A stretch of 64,000 bases of DNA. Origin: Macrotrachela quadricornifera (lineage: Eukaryota; Rotifera; Eurotatoria; Philodinida; Philodinidae). The stretch spans positions 96,483-160,482 of the forward strand of contig JAJEKB010000981.1 of the NCBI GenBank assembly GCA_022393335.1. Direction: 5' to 3'. Positions 11,578 to 23,400 of this stretch are shown piece by piece. Within the stretch, counting starts at the first letter, position 1. Every line of letters starts with the position of its first letter. Under the pieces are notes generated by a model that ran no database searches, was not told where the DNA came from, and worked only from the letters and a program-made list of their open reading frames with translations. The position numbers and the translations under genes were made by a program.

Positions 11578-12642
11578 CTATTTCTCTATGCCTTCAATAC
11601 GTTCACTGATTGTGTTAAAGATTCGATCAAAAATTCTTGTTTGTTTACCATAATTCTTGCCACTTTTTCCATAGCGATGATGTAAATCATGATCTTCAAT
11701 TGTAAGTTCCATTCTAAATGGTCGAAGTATTTCACCAAGTAGTGGATGAGTCCAATAAGCACGTGTACCACTATGACCCATTCCTTCAATATACATAAGA
11801 ATACATTGAGCAATCCAAAATTCATGTGCTGATAATGGCATAACTAAAGATGCACCTAATGGAATGAGAAAGATTTCGATAACTTCTTGTACATTATCAG
11901 CAAGAATTGCTTGAAGTGGTGTAGGATGTTTTGTAGCATGATGTTTACTATGATACTTCCAAAGAAAAGGAACTGTATGAACTGTACGATGATAAGAATA
12001 GAAGAAAAAATCTAAAGCAATCAACCAAAGGCCAATTTTGATTGGAAAAATCCAAGAAATAGTCTTGCCAAATGATGGAGGAGCATAACGATCGTATCCA
12101 CCTAAAATCAAACCACCAGCAGTACGTGCTATTGTATAAATGAGAACACTTAGAATCAATCGAAATACATCTTTATCAGCAACATAATCACGTGGTCTTT
12201 TATGTTCATCGAAAGTACCATATAAATCCATATAATAAGTAAGTTGTTTAATTAGATTAATAGTAAAAACAACATAAGCCAAATGATAAAAAATAAATGT
12301 TATAGCGGGATGCCATGTATGAAAGAAACTATTTTCGGGTATAATATAATACCAAAATGCTTGAATAATTAATGCTGGAGCAATCATAATAGTTAACCAC
12401 ATACGTTCATACCAAACATTGAGATTAGGAGGTGAATTTGGATTTTGTGGTTGAACAATATAACATTTGTCACTGGCAAGATCAAGCGTGGCAAGACGTT
12501 CCCAAAAATTTCGTTTTTCATATGGCTTTTTTACCCAATTGACTGTTGCACGAAGTTTATAAGTAACAGTTGAAGAAGGTACCTGTTGAAAATCCGTATC
12601 AATCTCAGAAACTAATGGTTTTTCATAAGTCGTTTTCAGCAT
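11578..12642 (-). CDS. Fatty acid hydroxylase / sterol desaturase superfamily membrane enzyme
   Basis: This is a single uninterrupted exon of 354 residues. The protein has several membrane helices (about 75-95, 103-125, 150-170, 190-210, 250-270). It carries the three histidine boxes of the superfamily: HRTVH, HSKHH and HDLHH, which bind a di-iron centre. Members hydroxylate or desaturate sterols, fatty acids or alkylglycerols in the ER membrane using O2 and cytochrome b5. The substrate cannot be assigned from sequence; it does not show the fused cytochrome b5 domain of fatty acid 2-hydroxylase. Absence of introns in an intron-dense neighbourhood is unusual and would fit retroposition or gene transfer. 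Confidence 0.85.
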   Translation of the reverse strand: MLKTTYEKPLVSEIDTDFQQVPSSTVTYKLRATVNWVKKPYEKRNFWERLATLDLASDKCYIVQPQNPNSPPNLNVWYERMWLTIMIAPALIIQAFWYYIIPENSFFHTWHPAITFIFYHLAYVVFTINLIKQLTYYMDLYGTFDEHKRPRDYVADKDVFRLILSVLIYTIARTAGGLILGGYDRYAPPSFGKTISWIFPIKIGLWLIALDFFFYSYHRTVHTVPFLWKYHSKHHATKHPTPLQAILADNVQEVIEIFLIPLGASLVMPLSAHEFWIAQCILMYIEGMGHSGTRAYWTHPLLGEILRPFRMELTIEDHDLHHRYGKSGKNYGKQTRIFDRIFNTISERIEGIEK

Positions 12643-14314
12643 AGCTGTTGATATTACGTTTATTGTTGCAATATTTTTTTAATATAAACAAATAAAAATA
12701 CGTTAAGTTTTAGTGTTTCTATTTATAGTGCATCTGCGTCACATCCTTAAATTCTTATATTTTTCTCTAACAGCTTGAAATTTATGAATCATTTTTTCTT
12801 TTTATTCTTTCGTTTGTGTCTATTCTTCATTGACATTATTGCAAATCTTATTTCAAGAGGACAAAAATGAAAGAACGTAATAGACGAAAAACAATAGTTA
12901 ATTGTGTACAGTCTACATTGTTCTCTATCTGTTTCTGTCAAATTTAGCTCTCTTATCATATAGCAAGATATGAACCATAGAATTTAAGCCGTAAAACATA
13001 TTGGAATGAATATATACATTTATTAATATAACATTCTAATTAAATTAGAAATATTTTGCTTAAAACACCAAGTTTATATAATTTCGACCTGTATATTAAA
13101 TTTTTTTTGATAGATGTAACTCGAGTTTGATCAATACAGCTGTCCGCATTTTCACCGTAACGAAATCGAATATAGCTGTTTACACTCCAAAATAACATGT
13201 AAACAAATGCTACTTATCCATAGTCTTCCAACAGTAGCAAAGCACTGTATTTCTACACGAGATATTACGGTAAAGTACAGTCCACTCATATACTATTTTG
13301 AACAGTAAATGATCGTATTCGGTGAAGTTACGATAGAAATACTGATAGTTATATTAATTAATCTCAGGAGAATTGAATTGCTTTTCTACTCAATTAATTG
13401 CAGATAAAAATAAAATCAACGTTTCCATATATAAACAACAGTTATATAGTCTTAGTGTGTCAATGATTTAAACTGTTACGTCTCCAGATTAAATAAAACT
13501 TCACTTTGACAAATCGTACAATCTAAGTAGATCAATTATTAATTTACAATTAAAATTTTATTTTAAAGGCTAGCTCACAGATTCTTTTAAAATAAGATAC
13601 AAATTATAATAATTAAAAATATGTATAAAAATGCAAATATAAAAGGTATTCATCGAAATCAATATATCAATTTTTATTGAAAACAATAATTTTATCATAC
13701 AAGATCAGTTATAAAGTTATTAGCAAAATATATTAAAAAAGAAAAAGACTTTTTTGTTGAATCATGAAAATTTTCACGTGACGACATGATAAGAACCATT
13801 AAAAATAGATATCAACGCGTCAGACAATCTTTTATTATCACATATATTACGAACTTTTTTTCTAAGTATTTTTATTATTTACCTCATCTTATGTAATCAA
13901 TGATATCAAGAAAAAATTAAATTCACCGGTAAAGTTTCTATAACTTTATTATAAAAAAACAAACAAACAAAAAAGCTTATTTTCATTAAACATATTCTAA
14001 TAATTCATATATTTTATTGGTCGGGGTAAATTCTCTTTATTTAATTAAAACATTTTCCTAATCACACACGTCAACAAAAGCAAGTGAATTAAATATAATT
14101 AAAAAAAACCGTAGAAACTGTGCAAAAATAGTGCAAGAACATGTGTGATCTCAGAAAACAAAAGACAAAAAAAAAGACACAAATCATTTAAGTCTCTTTG
14201 CTATTATCCGTTTTTATATCGATGAGAAAATAAAAAGAAATTAGCACCTTGATTATTAAAAGTTAAACTAAATCACCGGTGAGGCTAATCAAATACAAAA
14301 TAAATATTTCTTTT
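12643..14314. other. Intergenic region, promoter of the hydroxylase and 3' flank of the ryanodine receptor
   Basis: About 1.7 kb of AT-rich sequence without coding character. A weak inverted similarity around 13140-13350 (CGTAAC...CAAAAT on both arms) may be an eroded fold-back element but is too poor to call. The part from about 14000 to 14314 is probably the 3' UTR of the ryanodine receptor gene. Confidence 0.55.
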
Positions 14315-17300
14315 TTAACTTTCTGTTGATGTTGCTCCACCGCCTCCCGGTTCATATTGACGTCGAAAACAATCACCAACAGGAAAAAAGTCCCATTTAC
14401 GACTTTGATACATTTCCCAAACATAACTTTCCTATTTAATTTAAAAAATAAATCGTTTTTTTTTCTGTTTCTAAATCAAATCATTATATAAACAAACCTG
14501 TCCCGTATGTTCTGTATCAGGTTTATTCAAAAGATGCGTTAAAAAGAACATATAATTAGCAAAATTATGTTCTGCTGTTGTATGTGTCTAAAATAAATAA
14601 AGTAAAAAAAAAAAGAATTCGTTTTTTGTTTCTCAATAAATATATATTTATTACTTCGAATCCATGCGGTTCTTTATCAAAATAATCTTGTCCAATACCA
14701 CAAATAAAACATTTTGACTAAAATATTTTAAAAAAATAAATAATAGAATTTCGACCGTGTTTCTTTTTTACCTCAAGTGTTTCTTTTACTGAATCAAGTT
14801 GTTCTCGAAGATCACCAAATGCATCAATAATTAAACCTAAAAAAGTTTGATTTTTATATACAAATTAATTATTATAAAAATAAATTTAACCTTGAAGAAT
14901 AGCAAGAAGAATAATGATTATAAAAAAGAAAAATGTTATATCAAAAATAATTCGATATAATTCAAGTGCATCTCCATTTGGTGACTCCAGTTCATCACCA
15001 ATACCACCACCAGCTCGAATACCAGAATACAAATGAAATTTAAAGCACTAATTAAAAATAAAAATATTAGTTATACATATAGCTTATTATTTAATCCTGG
15101 ATCGACCTTAATGAATCTCAAATTAAGAAAAAAAAAAGAAGTTTTTATTAAAACTGAAACTAGCTAGTCTCTAGATCAATATCGAATTCGAATTCTTATC
15201 AATGAACTTTAGTGTATCAATAAAATCTAAAATAATACAATCATTAACAGAAAAAAAGAAGTTCATAGTTGAATAGTTATACTTATATAACTTCATCGAT
15301 TCAAACTTGAATGATCCATTGTTTCATCAATAAGAATGTGAATTTGATACTGATTTAAAGATTAAATTGGGTATTAATCAAAAAACCTTTTTGTCTAAAC
15401 CAATATTTAAAACGATCATTCTCAGATTTGAGATTCTTCCAAATCTTAATTTCAATATTAACAAATATACGTTTTATTTTTGTTTTTACTTACAGTTAAC
15501 ATATCTTTACAATTTTCTTCTCTTTCTTCACCTTCTTCTTTTGTATAAAATTTTCGAAAGAAATTAAATGCAATAACTGTATAAAGATAAACAACAACCG
15601 CCATTAACATAATTGTTAAAACTAACTGAATAATTAATCAAAAGAATCAATATTATTTTTCTAAAAACAAAAAAAAAGAAGATAGATTTTTACCTGTCGA
15701 CCATTATGAGTAATTGATTTTAAGATCGTACTTAATGCTTTAACACTGATTGCAACATCAAGTAAATGAATTGCAAAGACAAAAAGTGAATAATTACCAA
15801 TAACAGAAAATATGAAATAAAAGAAGACATAGAGAAATGACTAAAAAGAAAAAATCGATATTTTCAATTAAATAAGAAAATAAATGAAATAAACAAATAA
15901 ATATGTTAGAGGAAAACAACAAATTTCAAAAGACTTTATAAGTATTAAGATAAAGAAACTTATAAATACTATGCAATTTCTACAATGTATAAAAAAAACA
16001 CTAAATGTTCTATAGAGGTAGGAACAGAATATCTTTTTTTCTATATCGTTATTATTGAAACATTTTTAACATAATGTGACCGATTTTTAAAAAATTGTTT
16101 TATATATTATAAATATTCTTACAACTGCTGATGTCATACGCATTCTATACAACATCCACTACTATCGTTCTATTAATGTGAATTATTAATATTTTTCTTT
16201 GATAAAACAGTTTTATTGGTAATTTTTGTGAATTTTTCTATAAACTAAATATATTCTAAAGATTTCCGAAAATTCCATAAGATGTCAGATTGAAGTTTCC
16301 ACTATTTCTTCCTCGAAATTTTCAAGTCAACAGAAAACAATGTATTGTTTCGTTAATAGCATTATCATTTCTAATAAAAGAATTTATTGAAAACAAAATC
16401 AATCTCTTTATTATATTATTTCTATCTGATTACTCTTACTAATATCTCAATAATACGATATAATGATTATAATAGAATAGAATTCATTATATTCATATCC
16501 AATTATTTCTATCCATAAATTTTTATTATCACTTACATTATCCGTAAAAATGACACCCCATTTCCAAATTTGATATCGCATATCAACTGATTTAATTCTA
16601 AATAGATATAAATAAAAACTAATAATTCATATTTTCTTGTTACATACTTTCCCCATAAACCAGTTTCAACTGGTTTAACTATTTCAAATTTTCCTGGTGT
16701 ATCATTTTTTTCCATACCCAAAAATCGACTTAATTCATCATAATCAAATTGATCAGAATATTTATTTCGAACTTTTTTCTTTACAAATTTATCCCAATAT
16801 GAATCAGGAAATGATTTTGAACTTATAACAAGTTTATGCCATTCACGTGATAAATATGATAATATCCATGAATTATTTTCACTTGGTTGATCAATTAACC
16901 AAGTACCTTCAAATTCTAATTTACGAGCTATTTCTTTTTCTCTTTTAAATATAACCAATGGTACCTAAATAAAAATTTTTTCATATATATATATATATAT
17001 ATTAAAATAAAATAAAATTTTATTTATACTTTTAATTTATAATAACTAATCATCATTAGAAATGCTACACATGAATGTAAAAATGCACTTATTTGTAATA
17101 AATAAACCATATAATAATTTTTTGGATCCATCATAATTACTTCATTATCATCTTCGTCAACACTTTCAATTGCATCAGAAGGAACAGGTTCACTAGCTGC
17201 TTCAACTAATGGCATAGCCTATGATTTTGAAAAATTATTTGATTCTTTTTGTTTAATTTAATTAATATTACCTTATAAAAAAGCATAAGAAAATTAATTA

Positions 17301-20300
17301 TAAATGCAAGACAAAGAGCCATAAACTTTAATTGATGATAATTTCGTGCTATTAATGCCTATTTAAAAAAATAAATAAATAATAACAAATAAAGAATCTA
17401 ATCAAAAAAACTATGAAGATTTTCTCTATTCTGAAAACATTATATAATGGAAGTATTTTATTAGTGTACAACTATCTTGATATTAGTTTATTAAAATCTC
17501 GTTCCTTTTATGAATACAAACTTAGGAGACAGTCTATCGAAAAAACGGTCAGTCTTCTATAGAATTGATCTTGATTAATTTTTTTTCAATCAAATAATAC
17601 ATTATATTAAGAAACTTATAGATTTAAAATATTACGACCTCCGAATATATTTGAGAAAAAAGGTGTCGACTCCAAGCCTCCATGTTTTGGAGATAAATCA
17701 TAAAAATTTAAAAACAAACTTATTTTTTTCACAGTTCAATCACATTTTAAACTGTTCTTCTGGTCTCTTCACCATTGCGAGTCGAGAAAAATCTCAAAAG
17801 ATGTAGAACAGAATCTTGTGCAAAAACAACCATATTAATAATAATCAGAATAACTTTAACAAATCGATAAGACTCGCACAAGTCGTGTTGGTCAATGGTT
17901 TTATAACCAGCATTTTGCTACTAATTTATCTCTAATCTTACTAAACAGTAGTCTGAAAGATAACTGAATACATCTTCTGAAAACTTTTGAAACTTTTCTC
18001 AGCTCACAGCGACGAACAGACGTCAATAACTTATGATATAACCAAAATGTGAATAAAAAGGTCATTTATCTCCAAAAAAAAGACGAAGACTTGAGATCTT
18101 TGACATTTTTCTCATGTATATCAGAGAATTGTAAAATTTTGAATTAATAAGTTTTTTAGTATGAACTTTCATTTGAAATCAAAACAAAATTTAGTCATGA
18201 CCAGTTCTGTATAAAACTAGTTCGTCTTTTGACAGACAGTTTTTAAGTATTTTTTTTAAAAAAAAGAAGAAGACTTCATTAAACCAATACTGCGCCAATT
18301 ATATACTAATAAGATACTTCCATTTTATAATGTTTTTAAAGTGGAGAAAAACTTGATGATATTAATTAGGTCTTATAAAAGAAAATTTTTATTTACTAAA
18401 GCTTTTTTTCCATAATCAGTTCTTGCTGGCGGCTCAGGTGGAATAAAATCATCATCTTCTACTGTTGTTCCATTAGGATTAATTGTGGAAGGTTTTTGTT
18501 GGTATTCAGCTTTAATATTAACCTTTGAAAAAAAAACAAAGATATTTGATTTTAAAAAAAATTTCTTAAATTACTTCAAGTGCTTGTTTAGATTTTTCAA
18601 TAATATTTGGTGACATATGTATTGTTGTTGTTAATTGTGGTTGATGTGGTACAGAAGCAGTTATTGCATGTTGATGTTGAGTATGTTGTGTTGATGGTGT
18701 TATATGTGTTGTTGTAGTAATTGATGATGGTAATGTTTGTCCCATTGATGAATCAATATTATTAACAAATAAAGATTTTTGATCAGGATCAAATGTTTGA
18801 ACACTATTGAAATTAAGTAAATTTATTTGTTCATCAGTTAAAGACATTCTATAAAAAAAAGAAGAAAATAGATATCAAAATAAAAAATAATATTTATTAC
18901 TTATGTTTTGGTGCTGGATCAGCACTAAGACCAACACCGAATGCATTAACAGATATTGATTCCTCACTTGGATTAAATCCAATTTGTGCAACACTAACTG
19001 AAGCTAATTAAAAATTTCAAATAAAATTCTATTCCATATATACATAGATATACCTCCGGAAAAAAATAGTTACACTCTGTATTTTGAATATATGCTCACT
19101 CTAAAACCACATATTTTTAAAAGTAATTACATATCCTGAAAGGCCATGAAATTATCTATTTTTCTGTATACTTACTTATTTTCTTGCATTTACTTATTGA
19201 AAAGAAAATTTGAGTATAATGGAAAAATTCTCAATCACCATACAACGAGAATGACAGAAAATTTCAAGCTCTATCAGAGTCTATAACTGCTTATTCAGAT
19301 AAAACTTTCTGATAAGAATAATGAATGCAAAAATAAACTACAGAACGAAAAATGTAGATTTATGGTACTTGTCGATTGAGGATATGTTCATTGTACTCAG
19401 ATCTTTTTTTTCAATAAATGAATGCAAGAAAATAAGTAAATATACAGAATAATAAAAAATTTCATGGGCTTTTAGAATATATAATTACTTATAAGAAGAT
19501 GTGGCTTTAGAGTGAATATATATTCAAAATACAGAGTTTAACTATTTTTTTTCCTGAGATATATCTATATAGAATCACATACGTAAATGAAGATCACGTC
19601 GTTTAGTTGGTGGTGGTAAAGCAACTCTGTCTGCTCTTGTATCTTGTCGATCTTCTCCAGCCATTAAATTCCAAATACAATAAGTCAATGTTCTATATAA
19701 ACAAAATAATAAATTATGTTTCTAATTTTTTTAAATACTATTTTGAATAAATTACAAAATTATATAAAACAAATATATTAAAATATAATAGACAAAAAAC
19801 AAAGCGAAGCAACAAACCGTTTGTCTTTATTATCTATAACTGAACTATTCGATCGTTTTATTGAATAATAATGTTGTTGTGATAAATTTTTATCATTAAA
19901 AAAATATTTAATATTATTTGAAATTTTCAAATATTTTGGAATAAATAATGAATGATTATTTTTTCGATTCTTATATATTGATGAAATTATATTGAATTTT
20001 TCATTATATCGATGAAATATTTTTGCCATAGAATAATATGAACGTTTAGTTAATGTATATTTCATAATCAAAAAAACATGCAAACTGAAGAAAAATTTTA
20101 TCACAGCAAATTCATGCATGGGAATTTTTTATTTATTTACATACCTCATTGCATAGATTATTATTAGAAATAATAATCGAATACATTTAATTAATAATAA
20201 AAATAAACTTTTAATCATATCTTTAAATGTCATTTGACGAAATTGACTATAACCATAACGAATTGTTGATGGACGAAGTAAATGAAAAAGACCCTTTATA

Positions 20301-20440
20301 CCAGACCAAGTATATGATAAAACTAATTTAACTGGTTCAGCTGTTGTAGGATGACCATGACCTAGTTCAGCATCTGGAAATGTAGCAGATGGAGTTACTT
20401 GATCATCTTCTTCACCACTAAGTGCAACTGCATGTTGCAT
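14315..20440 (-). CDS. RyR: RyR exons 83-98: membrane domain, pore and C-terminal zinc site
   Basis: Exons: 20145-20440, 19583-19692, 18901-19003, 18575-18848, 18397-18522, 17272-17358, 17030-17218, 16648-16964, 16537-16597, 15694-15840, 15494-15625, 14891-15047, 14772-14836, 14655-14717, 14498-14587, 14315-14431. Helices: S1 [19 protein letters not shown]2 in exon 89, S3 to S5 in exons 91-93 (ending [18 protein letters not shown]). Then the pore loop with [11 protein letters not shown] (filter GGGIGD, residue about 5085) and S6 [25 protein letters not shown] and HGFETHTTAEH form the C-terminal Cys2His2 zinc site. All pore landmarks are intact, so the gene appears functional. Exons 85-87 carry a Thr/Gln/His-rich divergent linker. 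Confidence 0.96.
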
Positions 20441-23400
20441 CTAAATAGAAAATAATTAATAACATAGATGTAATGCGATAATCAGATTCATGAAAGAGTT
20501 TTAATAATTTAAATTATTATTAGTTGCTATAAATCGTGGTAAAATTGCGAAAAAAAGAGAAGGACGTGAATTAAATTTTCATCTGGTTTCTCAAATCTAA
20601 AGGATTTAAAATACATATTGTTGTACTAAAAATATATTAATTAAACATTACTCAAAATTGTTGAATCTGACGCAATTAGTATTTTATTTTCTATTTATAA
20701 CAGATATTGTTTTTTTAATTGGAATATAAATTATTTTATATAACGTTAAAGAGTATAAATTCTGTCATAGAGAATTTATTTTGTTTGCTTAAATTTTGAA
20801 AAACTAAAATAGACTGATGCACAAATATGAGTATATTTTGTAATGACATGTCTTGCTTCATATTCTTATCGACAATTATGCATTTGTATGCCATTTGATA
20901 AATAATCATAAATATAGATATATATATATGTATCGCTGAGAAATCTGAAATTCTAGCACTCATGTACTGGCATTTATTGACATGTACTCGATTACATGAT
21001 AGTATATGGGGTGTACAACTGCTTGTTTAGACTGTAAAGCGTCATTCTTTATACAAGTACATTCTGTATTCGTCGCCATGCATCTGTCAAATCGTATATG
21101 TTTAGGTATAAGATGTAAATACGTATAACTGTCTATTATCCTTTCTATAAAGGATTACGTTAAAGTCTTACTAAGATGATTCTTTTTATACCAATGGTCT
21201 ATTTTAATTATTTAACGTAGAGACGAATTTATTGTCTGAATTATTTTTGATTCTTACTTCGAAAATGGTATCTTCACAGAAATTAATAAATTGTTCTAAT
21301 TTTTCTTTATCATCAGTTTCATTAACTACTAAATGTAAAAATGCTTTTTTCGATTCCTAAATTGAAAAAAACAATAAGATAAGAAAAAATATTATTTATT
21401 ATAGTTTAAAAAACAAACTTTAATATGTGGTTTATTCCATTGTTCAATATTTGATTCAGTTATTTCAAAATAAACACGTTCAATATATCCTGCACCACCT
21501 TTAATTTCAATTCTACCAAGATAATCTTGAAAATATGATAAAAAGCTTTTAGCTTTATCCATTAAACGTTGTAAACGTGTATCATGTGGCATATGTTCAG
21601 ATAAATTTGTTAGTAAAACAGCCATATTAAATCCAATATCTTTTGCTGGATTATGAAAACGTTCTGTAAATTCCATAAAATCAATTTTTCCATCTTGATT
21701 TGTATCGACACACATTAATATATAATCAATATCTTGACTAAAAAGAAAAATAATAATTATAATATTATATTCATTAGTTTTCTTATTGAAATAATATTTT
21801 ACCTTGTATACATTTTTTGTGCTTCCATAGCACGACGAAATTCTTTTGGTGATATAAATCCATCTTTATTTGTATCAAATTCTTGAAATGCTTCTGATGT
21901 TGTTAAACCCTTCATCTTTAAAAATATATCAAAAAATTGTAATAATAATTCAACATTTGATTGAGATTCAATTAAAGTATCAACCATTTGTTTACCAACT
22001 AAAAATGAAATATATATATCAATAAAATTCTTTTAAATTTATCAAATAAATTACTTGGACCGTTGAGAACATTGCCTAAAATTCGAAATAAATACTATAT
22101 ATAGAAAAGAAAAAGACATTTGAAATACCTTCAAGCATTGATAACAACATAATAATCATATCTTTTTGTAATTTCATTAATTCACGTAATAATTCAATTT
22201 GTAATGGATCCTAAATAATAAAATTTATTCAATGAAAGATAAATAAATAAAATTTTACTTGTGATAATTTTCTTTGCATATGTGAAAAAATATAAAGAAA
22301 TCCAGAAATTGCATCCCATAAACGACTGTTTGCTAATGCCAATTGATTTTGTGGACATGGACCCTAAAAAATAAAGAGAATAGTCAATATATTAAATGAA
22401 TTTCACGAATTAAATGAATATATATTCGAATGAATGAAGTAAATCGTTTACTACCAATTTATAAAAACAATATTAATTGTTGATATGACAGATAGAAAAA
22501 AAGAATAATTAAGATTAGTTTTTATATAATATCAAACCTGAATATATTCAGTTAATGTATTGAAAACTTGTTTAGCAACATTAATAGCTCGACAAAAATT
22601 TTCTTTTCCATGTGCATCTACTGTTTCTTTTCCTGAATAATGCCAATAAAAATCCATTAATGATTCCTAAGACAAAAAAAAACCATGCAAATAAAAGAAA
22701 AATTCTATAAAAAAAATTTTCTATTACTTGTAAACTAAGTAAATAATCCACAGTACATATAATAATATTAACATTTGTATTACTTCCTGCTTGTGAACGA
22801 AGATAATTTTGAAATTCAAGATTGTGTCCTTCACATAAAAGTTGACAAAAACGAAAAAGTGAAATAGTAAAATCTGCATCATGTAAATTCTTTTCTCCAG
22901 CCATTCCTTCAGCTCCAACACCTGAAAAGAAAACTTTCAATATAATTCTATTAAATTTTTATTTAACATACCAAGTACTTCAGCTTTAATACAACGTTCA
23001 AATGTATCAAGATCAAGTACACTACAATTAGCCATTAATGTTGCTAATGATGTAAAACATCCAACATCTTTTGTTTCTTTTAAATGATCTAACATTCGCT
23101 AAAAATTAAATCAAACAATAAATAAATTAAAATTAATTAATTAAATTAAAATTTACTTTTTGAACTTCACGATTTCCACCATGTAATAATGATATACCAA
23201 GTTGTAATGTTCGTTGAAGCATCTCATTATTTTCACCTAATTAATAAACTATTTATTATTTAAATATTAAAAACTAATTTTAAAAAAAACCTTTGCTTGC
23301 ACTTATATATAATAAAACAGTTTCAGCAGCACCTCGATTTGCTAAACGATTTTGTTCATAAAGTAATTTTTGTTTTTCCATTTCTTGTTCCTATATAAAT

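Noticed and set aside
13140..13350. Possible fold-back element with CGTAAC...CAAAAT arms
   Set aside because: Similarity is short and gapped and could arise by chance in AT-rich DNA.
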